A stretch of DNA of 64,000 bases from Nelumbo lutea (lineage: Eukaryota; Streptophyta; Magnoliopsida; Proteales; Nelumbonaceae), in assembly GCA_022828595.1 (NCBI GenBank), contig JAKGHH010000001.1:208258348-208322347 (forward strand), given 5' to 3'. The notes under the pieces were generated by a model, which saw only the letters and a program-made list of their open reading frames with translations, ran no database searches and was not told the DNA's origin. The first letter of the stretch is position 1, and each line of letters opens with the position of its first letter. Made by a program: the position numbers and the translations under genes. This document shows positions 1-12,000 of the stretch, in pieces.

Positions 1-56
1 GATCTGTTGGCTTTCTATCCTGATAGTCACCAGAAAAACGGAAGGACGAGGCATAC
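1..56 (-). CDS. PARG1: PARG exon 7 (start of exon; cut by window edge)
   Basis: The acceptor GTGTCTAG ends at 57. The first base completes the glycine codon left by exon 6, then [18 protein letters not shown] follows to the window edge. G-YASSFRF is the conserved PARG segment after NYTG. The rest of the catalytic domain and the C-terminus lie outside the window. Confidence 0.9.
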
Positions 57-3000
57 CTAGACACATCAAGGATAATCACATAAGCAACTATCGTGTACAA
101 ATTGCATAGTCCAAAAAGATAATTGTCTAGCTGATGATAAAGTAGAACAGAACTACCACATAACAAATAAATAAACAAACCAAAATTTGCATTTGAGAAC
201 TAAAGCAGTCTCATATCACTACAAATAAGAACTTCAGCTTCAGGCTTTAAAGCACAAAACTTCAAAACATTATGAAGGTTGGTTTTTATCCTACATGAAT
301 TTAAGGTTATTTATTATAAAACACAGTGCAAAGGGTAATAATTATCAGAAGGCACATAACCCTGAAGCCCAATAATAGACCAGATCAAATTTGATGCCAG
401 AGATGGGCTAATAGTTAAATGAAATGAATCCTAAATATCACAGAGAAAGAAAGCAATACCATTGTACCATGTGTAGGAAATGAAAGAAAAACATGTGATG
501 AATATAGATGTAATTAAAGTCTGTATTTATTAAATTTTCTTTCTATTACCTATTAAAAAACATAAAGAGATTTACCTTTTAATGTTTTTAAAGGTACAGG
601 TAAGACCTCCTTAGATGATAATGGCATAATGCTTAAGGTACTACATCAAAATCATAATTAAGCTTTTTCAGGGTATGCCCCAACATTCTTAACTGAACTG
701 GACCATATCAGGGAACTCTGGAAGGGGCCATGGACAACAAACCAAATCGTGAAACTTCTGTTCACAAGTCTAAAGAATATATTTTTTTTTTTGATAAATC
801 AAGTCTAAAGAATTGACTACTGAAGATCCATGTATGACATCAGTAATGGTTTATGAAGAGGCTGAAATCTGTTACTCTGTAGAGATGATGGGCTGACAAG
901 TAGTTCCTAGTCTGTCTTTTATTTGTGTTAGTTGGCCTTCACATATGGGCCTGTTAACTCCATTTATTTTATTTTTATTGAGTTGCAGCCCCATTAAGGA
1001 CATCTGTGTAATTCCCCATTCATTATTATTTAATTTAATAAAAGTGTCAACTAGGGGATTGGAGAGAGATACGATTCACTCTTCTCCTCCCTTCTCTAAA
1101 ACCTTCTTCTTCCTATGGCTCTGAACTTCCTCTTTACTTTCTGTAATATTACCCTTAACTAAATGCACCCTTTTATTGTTGTTTTGATTTTTTTTATTGG
1201 CATCACAGCACCTCCAATTCTTTTTCTTCCTTTTTTGATTTAATTGAAGAGTGAAAGGAGAGTTATATTGTCGAATGCTTATGCTTGCTGTAGCCTAGTT
1301 GGTAGAGGGTTTTGGAGACTTTACAGTCAGATTTGGAAGCCCAAGAAGATACTTGGAGATTCTGCCCAAGAACCCTAAAACCCTAGCCAACTAGAGAAGG
1401 AACCAGGAAAAGGGTCACGGGGACTGTTTTAGGCTAGTGCTCAAGACTTGGTAGACTTTATTTGGGATTAGATTGAGATCGATCCTATTGGAATGGTTTC
1501 CAAATCCTCTGGTAGGAGTGGCTGCAATTTTCCCTTTTTTCCTAGGTTGCAGGGTTGTTTGAAACCCTAGAACTAGCCTTTTGATTGATTGAAGGTCAGT
1601 GCTTTGTGTTTTGTTCATCTTCGTTTGACAACAGAGTACTATTTACTGAAGTTTTAGATCAATGAAACAATTTTAAGTAGAGACAAAGAAAATCACAGAG
1701 TCCGAGGTTGGTCCAATAGGATTTGTAATCTGTTGAATGCTATGACTACAATTAAGTTAGATGCGGCCAACTATCTGGCCTGGTCACAGTCAGTAAGAAT
1801 ACATGTTTGTAGTAGAGGAAAGTTGAACTATCTCACAAGCAATAAGAAGAAGCCACAGGAGACTAATCCTACTTATGAAAAAAGGATGTGGGACAATTAC
1901 ATTGTTATTGGGTGGTTGGTGAAGTCTATGCAACACTAATCCTACTTATGAAAAATGGATGTGGGAGAATTACACTGTTATTGAGTGGTTGGTGAAGTCT
2001 ATTAAACCTCACTTTAGTCAGCATTATTTATGGATGGATTCAACTAAGGAAATATGGGGCAATTTAATCCCGGGAATGAATTCCACTTTCATAGCTTTCA
2101 TCCCTAAGAAAGTTAGTGCTGCTCACCCTAAGGATTTCTGACCTATCAGTCTAGTTACGAGCAATTACAAGATAATTGCTAAGGTAATGTCTCTTAGAGT
2201 GAAGAAGGTCCCCCCCCCCCCTATCTCTAAGTTCCAGGGGCTTTTGTTCAAGATAGGCAAACTGTGGATCAAATTTTAATTGCTAATGAGTACATTGAGG
2301 CCCAAAAGAGATTAGAGAAGAAAGGAGTAGTGGTTAAACTAGAAGTGGAGAAAGCCTATGATCTTGTGGATTGCGAGTTCTTAATACCATGATAAGTTGT
2401 GCCTTTGGGGAGCTGTGGTGTAAATGGACTAGAGGTTGCTTACAATCTAGCCACTACTCAATTCTTGTCAATGGCTCGGTGGTTGCTTTTTTCAAAGGGT
2501 TTCGAGGTCTTTGACAAGGTGATCCACTTTCACCCTTCCTGTTTACTTTGGTAGCTGAGGTTCTTAGTAAGTTGATCTCTAGAGCTAATGGTATGCCATT
2601 GATTAATGGCTGGTCAGTTTGGAGGGATAGATTTCAGGCAAGTCATCTATAATTTGTAGATGGTATCTTAGTTTTTTGTGATGGGGACTTAGAGTAGGGG
2701 TGGAGAATTTGAAGTTGGTAGTGAATCTCTTTGAGAGGGCCTCCAATTTGAAGATTAACTGGGGTAAAAGTTTATTGGTTGGCATTAATGTACAGGAAGA
2801 TGTTTTGGGGGATTTGGTAGGCTATTTCGGGTGTGAGAAAGGAAACTAGCCAATCAAGTATCTAGGGTTACCCCTTGGTGACAACCCTAATTCTTTGATG
2901 TTTTGGACTCCAGTAATGGAAAGGTTTGAGAAGAGATTAGTTGGGTGGAAGAGAAATTGCATTTCTCTGGGTGGGAGCAGTGATTTAAAAGGCGCGCCTA

Positions 3001-6000
3001 GGCTCACAGGCGAGGCGCATTTTAGGGTAGGCACCTCCCCCAGGTCCTAGGCTCAGTCCTTTCAAAATGTGCACGACCGGTGTGCCTAGGTGTGTGCCCA
3101 ATGCACCTTGCACCTCAGCCCAGATGTGCGCCTTGTGAAAGTTTGTCGCTTTTTTGCTTTTTCTGAACCTAGTGATTGGGTTGGAGCCTCCGCCCCTGGA
3201 CCCTTGTGCAATGCGCCTCGAGGCAAGCCCAAACAAGTCCATGTTAGGGTCCTAAATTCTTAGCTCTCACACAAAAAATAATGATTTTATAATTTTAATT
3301 GCTTTTTAAGAAGATATTTTAGTAGGATAGATGAACGAACAACATTACCAAATAGGTCCACCCTAACATGGACTTGTTTGGTCTTGCCTCGAGGGGAGTG
3401 GCACAAAGGCAGCTCGTAGAATCAGGAATTTAATATGTTTTACATCACATTAGCTAATTTAAGTAATGCAATTGAGGAAAAAAGAAATTGTGGGTTTTAC
3501 ATGCCTGAAAATGTTTTATATGTTTGATTTTTATTTTTAAATTCACATTTGAATATGCTTTACATGTTATGTTTATGTATTTTTCATTAATATTATGTTT
3601 AATATCTTTTTTGAAATTTTTAGAATTTTTTATTTTTCTAATAGTTTTTTGAACTTTTAGCTTTTTTTTTATTTTTACGCCTTGCTTCAAAAAGGCATGC
3701 ACCTCACCTTGTGCCTTGCACCTCAAGCACAAAGTGACCCCTGCACCTTGCACTTTTAAAACACTAGGTGGGAGAATAACTTTGATCAAATCTACCTTAG
3801 CTAATCTTCCTATCTACTATATGTTGGTTTTTAGAATGGCCCAAAATGTTGTGAGAAAATTGGAAAAGATTAGGAGAGATTTTTTTGTGGCAACACAGGC
3901 AAGGCAAGAAAGACCATTTTCTGAGTTAGGAGAAGGTGATAAAGCTAAAGGCGAAAGGGGGGTTGGGATTTGGGAATATTAGAATGAAATTTTTTTTTCT
4001 TTGTTGAGCAAATGGCTATGGAGATTCCCGTTGGAAAGTGAAAGGCTTTGGCACAAAGTGCTAGCAAGTATTCATGGGCTGTCAAGTAATGGATGGGATG
4101 TTGGTTGTCTTCACAGAGCTACTTTTATGTTCTTTCCAACCTCAAGGGTAAACCTATGTTTGAGTTCATTTGCCCCCCTCCTCCTTTTGGTTTAAATCGG
4201 AATTTGGCCCTCACTAGGAACCTTAGAGAGTGAAATCCCCTTTGTGTCTGCTTTGCTTACCTTGCTAAATCTTGTGGTTCTTGGGGAGGGGGGTGTTGAT
4301 AGTAGGGTGTGGACCCTCAATTTGGTTGGGACCTTCACTTGTAAGTCTTTGTTTAACTCCCTTGTTTCATCCTTACCTTCACTTGTAATTTTCATTAATA
4401 AAAAGAATTAAATACAGGAGAAAGGAAATAAAATCTCTTAACTCTCCAAAACCTAGAGTCTCTAGTCACCCCTTGTTTGGCTAGCCCATCAGCAAAGGAG
4501 TTAGCACTTCTTTTTACTCAATTCAATTTGACTTAGTATCCTTAGTCAGCCACTTAAATTTCCTCTTCTCATTGCTATGGTTCCAAAAGCTAGCATTATC
4601 TTCTTTTATCCAGCCCACTACCAATTTAGAATCCCGCTCTATAACCAATTTAGTGATGTTCAGCTAATTAGCCCTTCGAGTTCCTTCTAAGACAGCTGAG
4701 ATCTCAGCCCAAAGAGCATCACCCACTAGAATTGTCCCCAAAAACATAGCTAATACCCTACCCTCCTCATTTCTTACAACACCCCTAATACCTAAAGGAC
4801 CTGGATTTCCAATGCTACTCCCATTGAAGTTTAATTTGAAGAAACCAATGGGAGGAGTCCAAGAAGATAGGGAGGTGTCCTTAGCTGGAGATGAACTTGC
4901 AATTTCCTTCCAATTTCTGACCAAATCCACCGCTGTAAAGTCTTTAAACAGGTTCAAAGACTTTCGGACACTGTACCACACTAAGGAGGATCACTTCCAA
5001 AAGATCTTGTGGACTTCTTTCTCTATCTGAAAAAATTCTTCTGTTCCTTTCCTCCCATTACACCTAAACAAAAAAAAAAAACACCACTCCCAAATATAAT
5101 TAGTAAAAGAGCAGGAAATCAATAAGTGGTAACTAGTCTCGCCCATAGACTTGCAGAGAAAACACCAGTGAGGAGATAGATAACAATTAGGTCTCTTTTT
5201 CTGAAGCAAATCACAAGTATTGAATCTTTCCAAGAATGCTTCCCAACAAAAACTCCCAACCCTTGGTGGAATAGGTTTACACCAGACTTCCTTAACTGGA
5301 AAAGTCTGCCCTGGAGGATTAGATGATTGAATTAAACCTTTGAAATAGGATGCACAAGAAAAGACCCCAAAGGCTGACAAAGTCCAAACAAGGATGAGAA
5401 TTGATCCTTCAAGAGGGAATTGTTCCCAAAATTTAATAAGGTTGCTATAATGGAGATTGTACCTGACCAGGGCAGAAAGAGAGGCAGAGAGGCATGGATA
5501 GCTTTCCAAGGATAAGCTCTTGTAGTCCTAACCAACATTCCAGCCTCCCAGCCATTACCAGCAAGCCCATAAATACTTGTCACAATCTTTGCCCACAACT
5601 TCTCCTTTTCTAAGGGAAATCTCCATAGCCACTTTCCCAATAACGCCACATTCCTTTTCTGAATATTCCCTAGGCCTAGACCTCCACACTCCTTGCTTCT
5701 ATTTACCGATTCCCACCTAACCCTATGGTCATTCCTCTCCTCTCCTAGTCCCACAGAAAATCTCTCATTAACTTCTCCAATATCCTAGAAATCTCTTCTA
5801 GCACTTTAAAAATTGGCATAAAGTATATCAACGGATTAGCTAATGGGGACTTGGTCAAAGTGACTCATCCCCCAAGAGACAAATAATCTCTCTTCCAAGA
5901 AGCTAGTCGCTTTTCAAATCTCTCTACCGCCAGGCCCCACAAATTTTGCCTTAGAGGGTTATCTCCAAGGAGCAATCCAAGATACTTCAAAGGCCAAATG

Positions 6001-9000
6001 GAAACTTCACAACCTAAGATGTCTACACATTCAACCACCTCCCTCTCCTCTAAGTTCATACCTACTACACAGCTTTTTCAAAATTCACCTTTAAATTCTG
6101 ATATTTGCTCAAAGAGTTGTATAGTCAGGTTCAAATTTCTTAGCCAACTAAGATCTCCACCCTCATAAAAAAGCATTGTATCATCCGCAAATTGCAAGTG
6201 AGTCAGTGGTACCCTGTCCCTACCCACTCTTCACCCTCTTATTAAATTCCTAGAGTCTGCTCTAGTGACTAATCTTCCCAAAACGTCTGCTATCAATGTG
6301 ATCAAAAACGGAGAAAGAGTGTCTCCTTGCCTTATCCCACTCAAATCCAGGAAGAAATCAACCACTATCCCATTTACCAAGATGAGTGACGACAAGTTCT
6401 AAGGCATCCCATCACCCACTTACACCATCTGTCTCCAAACCCAAAATTCACCATCATCTGATGTAAGAATGATCAATCCACCATATCATAAGCTTTTCCC
6501 AAGTCAAGTTTACACATCACTCCTTTCTTACCAGATTTTTTGAAGTCCTCCACACTTTCAATTGCTATTAGGATTTGATCAATAATATGTCTCCCCTCCA
6601 CAAAGACTCCTTGACTCAGTACAATGATAGAAGGTAAGGCTTTACCAATCCTATGAGCCAGCACTTCTGCTATGATCTTATATAAACTTTGACTAGGCTA
6701 ATCAGTCTTAAATCTCTCGGGTGGATAGTATCTATCTTCTTTGGAACCAAAGTCACAAAGATAGAGTTCAAGCCTAGATTAATTATTCCCCTTATATAAA
6801 ATTCATCGAAGACTCCCATAATGTCCTCTTCCAAAACCTCCCAACAATCTTGATAAAAGGCCAATGTGAATCCATTTGGACCCAGTGCTTTTGAATGGTC
6901 CATAGAAAAAACTACCTCTTTAACTTCTTCTAGATCAAACTTTCTTTCTAACCACTCCCTAGTCTCGAAATCTAACCTCGGCCACTCAAAGCCTTCAATC
7001 CACACTCTCTCATTCAATGTTCTCCTCAAGATTGGTCTGAAATGGTTTGCAAAAGCCCCTGTTGTTTCATTTTGCAAAAGCAGTTTGGTCCCCTTCTTTG
7101 CAGCATAATGTCAAACTGAACAATGATGGCAGCTCTCTTGGGAGCCCTGGACCTTCTGGAGTAGGGGGTGTGTTTAGAGATGCTGAAGGAAAAATCCTAG
7201 CTATGTATTCTGGTCCAATAGGTTTGGGGGATTCGCTTAGAGCTGAAGTATTGGCTCTCCTCCAGGGGCTCGGAAGGGACAAGCAATTGGGTTTTCAACA
7301 ATTAGAAGTGGAGGGGGATTCAAAATTAGTAGTAAGTTGGCTGTAATCAAATAGTTTGGGAACATGGTCCCTTAGACAACATGTAAGGAAATCATTGAGC
7401 CTCACAAGGGAGCTGGGTGCACAAGTGTATTGGTCTAAGAGGTAAGCAAATGCTTTAGCTGACAACCTAGCAAAACAAGGGGTGAATCGGGAGGTTTTGT
7501 TTTGTGCAGTGTTGTAAGTTATTTGTTATTCAGGTCTCCTTTTACTTTAGAAGGTGACAGTTCTTCTGGTTTTATCTAATGAAAGTTACCGTTTCCTATC
7601 AAAAGAAAAGAAATGGTAGAGCCCTCCACTTCAAGCTTAGAGACAAAGTCTTTCCTTCTCCCATTCGCTAAGGAATGAAAAAATTTTGTATTCCTATCCC
7701 CCTCCCTAATCCATTTACATCTGGATTTTTGTCTCCAACTAATCTCTTCTTTATGTAGAAGATCCTCTAATTGCTTCTTTAAATTCCACCCGCTGTTCCC
7801 TGTCTCTTTCCTCAAGGTTTCCACTTATTTCACAAACTCTAACATGTTCCACTCTTTAATTTTTTTTTATATCTTCTGAAGGGATGCACAACAGGGGTAG
7901 CCCATCCCCCAACCCAGGTGCAAGTGGGATTCAATCTCAAGTCTCTGCTATGACCAGCAAAAGACCTTACCAACCCGCTGGTTGGCACCTTGCATTCCAC
8001 TCTTTAATTCTCTCTTTTAATATTGAAGTTTCCTGTGAAACCTCATTCCTTTCCACTCTGCTCTAGGGTTACTCTCCGTCCATCACTCCCTAGCTTTCTT
8101 AGAGTTAACCACGTATTTTTGAATCTAAACAGAGATGGTCCAGCACTCCCAAACGACTCCTTACTAATCACCATTACCCTAGGGAGTGCTCTCAACATCA
8201 ACCCTCCCCAATGCTCTTCCTAGTATGGTGAGAACAAGAATATATCCTGTTTAGAACATATAGGGTTAGCTTGGAGATTGGACCATGTGAAGTTACTATG
8301 CACAAGTGGGATTTCCTTGAGTTCAAAATCATCCACAAAATTATTAAAGTTCTCCATTTTGGTAGTCACCCTCTACCTAGAGTTGTCGGTTTCATTTGTG
8401 AACCTGATTACATTAAAGTCTCCTCCTAAACACCAAGGACCCTCCCATAAACCTTTAACATCCCCCAATTCTTCCCAGCACTTCCTCCTTTCCCAATAAT
8501 CATTAGGTCCATATACATTGGTAAGCACCCAGACAAAATCGACCTCAATTTGTTTAAACTTCATGGACACTAAAGAATTACCAATTAGCTTCTTAGTTCC
8601 CTCTAGCACCTCGTTCTTCCACATGGTCACTATGCCCCCAGAAGACCCCTAGGATGGTGAAACTACCCAACTAATTCCCCTTTCCCTCCAGATACTCTTT
8701 TCCCAGCTCCTATCAAAGTTTGCCTGTTTAGTCACCTAAAGTAAAAACACATCTGGGTTCAGCTTCTTAATGGCCTCTCTCAAAAGTGCTCTTTTCCTTG
8801 TACTTCCTATACCCCAAATATTCCAGCTCATTATCTTCATTTAAATCACACTTCCGAGACCCCTGCTGTAACAATCTACTTACACCCTTTTCTTCTTTTC
8901 TACTTCCTCCATAAGATTTGTCACACCCTCCAAATCTCTCTTTAATCTCTCCACTTCACTTAATTTCCTCTTTCTCACCTTACCTTCCTCCTGCTTCTGT

Positions 9001-12000
9001 AGAAAAACTTTCAGATCACTAGGATTCTTTAGTTTACACCCAAGTTTTCCTACAAACTCTGCCACCAAGCCCTCCACTCATGAGCCTTCGGCTCTAGAAT
9101 TGAGAAGGAATCTAGCACAACAGACACAGAGCAAACATCAGTAGCAAAAACCGAATTGACAAGGTTACCTGAGTTACATCTTTGAGGAGGGTTCGAGCAA
9201 AAGAGATACATTCAGGTGGCTCTTCTAGTCTAGAGAAGTGAGGATCATCTATCCCCTTGGTTTGAGTCCAAGTTGGAAGCAGACTCGTCTCCTTTTGAAC
9301 ACCCTAATTTCTTGTCATGACCTGTTGTTTATCCCTCTTTGATGAATTCCTATCTTGTATTAGGTGGTCCGTGATTATTTCCTTACTAATGTCCTGCTAA
9401 GGGAGTTGATTTGGTGCAGGTATTTCTTCATTTGACTTTCGGTTAACCTCCCTAGCCACCTTGTTGTACATCTCCAACACAAGCTCTACCCTTATGGTTG
9501 GCGCCATAGAGATTCCTTTCCCTCCACTTTCCACTTCATGGAACAATGACTGTATGTGCATCGTTCCTCCTCCTTGATCAGGTAAATCTTCTTCCCCTTG
9601 ACTCCCTAAGCATGTCTCATCATCTGAGTCTTCTTCATTCTCCTCTTCACCATCAAGGCAGTTTACCCAGACTTCATCTTCCTCCTCCCTTTCATCCACA
9701 TAATCTTTCACATATCTAGGGTTTGGGTGATCAAAGGACAAGAAGCTTGAGCTGATACCAGAGATCTCCTTCCAGGGAACCCACTATAACATCTCCCTCC
9801 ACATATCTGCGCCCACAAACTTCTGTTTCTTAGAATCTTCGCCATGGCCCTTCGAACAGGAAGAAGATAGATGCTTAATGTCGTCTATAAGTGCCTTCCC
9901 CTTACCCTGGCCCACATGAGGATTCAAGTTATCATGTGGGTCACCTTTCCCTTGGCACAACCTATCCTCTGAATGGATAAAGACACAATTTGGGTTTGAG
10001 TTAACATTAAACTAGGGCGGTTCAGACACTAATGGGCTAGTCCCAGCAATTTTAGCCACACCAACATAAGAAGGCTTGCCCACACTGATTCTTTTAATTC
10101 AAAATTATTTTCTTGCCTCTGGTCATATTACTAAAGACTTCTAGGCACAGATTAAAACAACTTTAATCTTAAGATGTCACAGATCAAGATATCTGATCAA
10201 ATCTAGGAAATGTGAATGGTACACTAATCAACAACGAACACGAAAATTTCATAATTGTTTAAACCATACGCATTGTTTTTTTTTATCAGCAACATGCAAC
10301 TATTTAATATGCTCACCACTGGAATCATTAAAATACCACTGAACTCAACAAGTAGAATACTTGAGCAATCACATATTGATAGAGCCGGCCGTACAAGGGT
10401 AGTATAGTCCTTTTATGTTAAGTTATATATGTATTGTTAAGCTGATGTGGCTCTCACTTAAGTGAGGGCACAATGGTAATTCTTGTATACCTTAGAAGAG
10501 TATAAATAAAAGAAGGGCCGACTAGAGGGATTTGAATTTTTCTCTCTAGTTCGGCTGTGGCCTTTTCTCCTTCTTCTTCTTCTCCTTCTTCTCCTTCTCT
10601 CTCTCTTCTCCTTCTCTTTCTTCTGATCTGAACTTATACAAACATCTAGTCTGAGTTTTATCATGGTAGCAGAGCCACGATAATCAGTTCAGATCAGTTG
10701 TCTCCTTTTCTCTCTGTTCTGCACATTCCTTTCTAGGGTTTTGCAGAATTCTCATTGATACCTAGAGAGTTTTCCAAAAAGAAAGAAAATGACTGGTTGT
10801 TTTCTCCTTCTGGGGATTTCCATGACTCCAATGAGTGCAGTTGTTGTGGTTTTGTGTCGTTGGTAGAAAACCCTCTACTCACAATTCGAAAAGGGCTGGT
10901 TTTGTGATGGTGACAGTGCAGACTTGGTACCCTCTACTCGACAGGTACATGATCTTCGAACTAAGTTGTGGTATGTAGCAAGTTTTTTTTATATGTTGCA
11001 GAACTGAATATCCTATTTGTGAGGTGTGTTGTGAGGGTTTTTAGTGCTGACAGTAGACGGAAACAGTAACGCTGTTGCTAAAAGTGATGAACAGTTGTGA
11101 ATATTGTTGCTGAAACAGTGGTGAATAGTTGTGAGTGTTGTTGCTGAAACCTGGTACAAGGAACACTAGTGGTGTTCAGTCATTCGTGTGGAGTGTGGTG
11201 ATTTATTAGGGCAGTAGAGTAACAATTTAGTTGTACAGCTTCCCATTGTTTTCCTGTGCAATTATGCGAGACAGCAGTGAATACAAATCAAGTGCGATGG
11301 TGCCTTCTGATTATCTGAATGTGCAGATGACCTCAATAAAACTGAATGGTGAGAATTATGTCCCTTGGGATAAGTCTGTTGAAGTTTTCCTAAAAGCCAA
11401 AAAGAAAGTAAAACATGTGAGGGAAGATAAACCCCCAATTGATTCTCCAGGATAGGATGAATGGGAGCAGAAGGATGCTCAAATTATGACTTGGCTATGG
11501 AACAGCATGGAGTCCAAAATTAGTGTGAACTTCATGTTTTTATATACAACCAAGTAAGTCTGGGATCATGCAAGGAAACTATATTCTGGACAAGATAACA
11601 CTACAAGGGTTTACCAACTGTACCAAGAGTACTTCAATCTGCAACATGGGAAACAGTCTTGAGGACTATTATGCCAGTATGAGAAATTTATGAAATGAGT
11701 TGAATGTCTATCATCCTCTTACACCTGATGTCAAAATTCAGCAACAACAGAGAGATCAGTTGGATGTGACCAGATTTTTAGTAGAGCTGAAGTCTGAGTA
11801 TGAACCCCCCGTATGGACACAGATACTAGGTGGATCTGCTCTTCCCTCTCTTGAGGAAGTGTTTGCTCGTCTCCGGAGGATTTCAATTGGACCCACAGAG
11901 ACCTCCACTATGTCAGATAGGTCTGCATTTGCAGTTATGAGAGGGGGAGGTCGTGGTGGTAGAAGATGTCAGCATGGCCGTGGTAGTGGTGGTGGACCCA

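Larger units (their letters stand above)
4640..8840 (-). pseudogene. LINE B ORF2 (endonuclease, reverse transcriptase, RNase H)
   Basis: The ATG at 8840 opens [20 protein letters not shown], the start of an AP-type endonuclease, with [12 protein letters not shown] following near 8410-8440. Then come [20 protein letters not shown] (7576-7824), the reverse transcriptase with intact FADD (about 6178-6195) and [13 protein letters not shown] (5865-6059), [15 protein letters not shown], a Cys-His zinc-finger region (5000-5300), and RNase H ([12 protein letters not shown], 4664-4860). Multiple stops and two later insertions make it inactive. Confidence 0.87.
4384..10100 (-). mobile_element. LINE B, near full-length L1-type element, decayed
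   Basis: Reads on the minus strand, the PARG sense strand: ORF1 remnant (10100-8880), then ORF2 (8840-4640) with endonuclease, reverse transcriptase, zinc-finger and RNase H parts, ending near 4385 in TTATTAATGAAAATTAC, the usual pre-tail sequence of LINEs here. It has no poly-A tail. It is interrupted by a plus-strand LINE fragment (about 7083-7607) and a SINE (7862-7994). The Copia at 10377 lies close to its 5' side. Confidence 0.85.

Noticed and set aside
10458..10664. Minus-strand ORF with a long Arg/Lys run
   Set aside because: Reading of the CT-rich tract of the Copia B LTR in the wrong direction.
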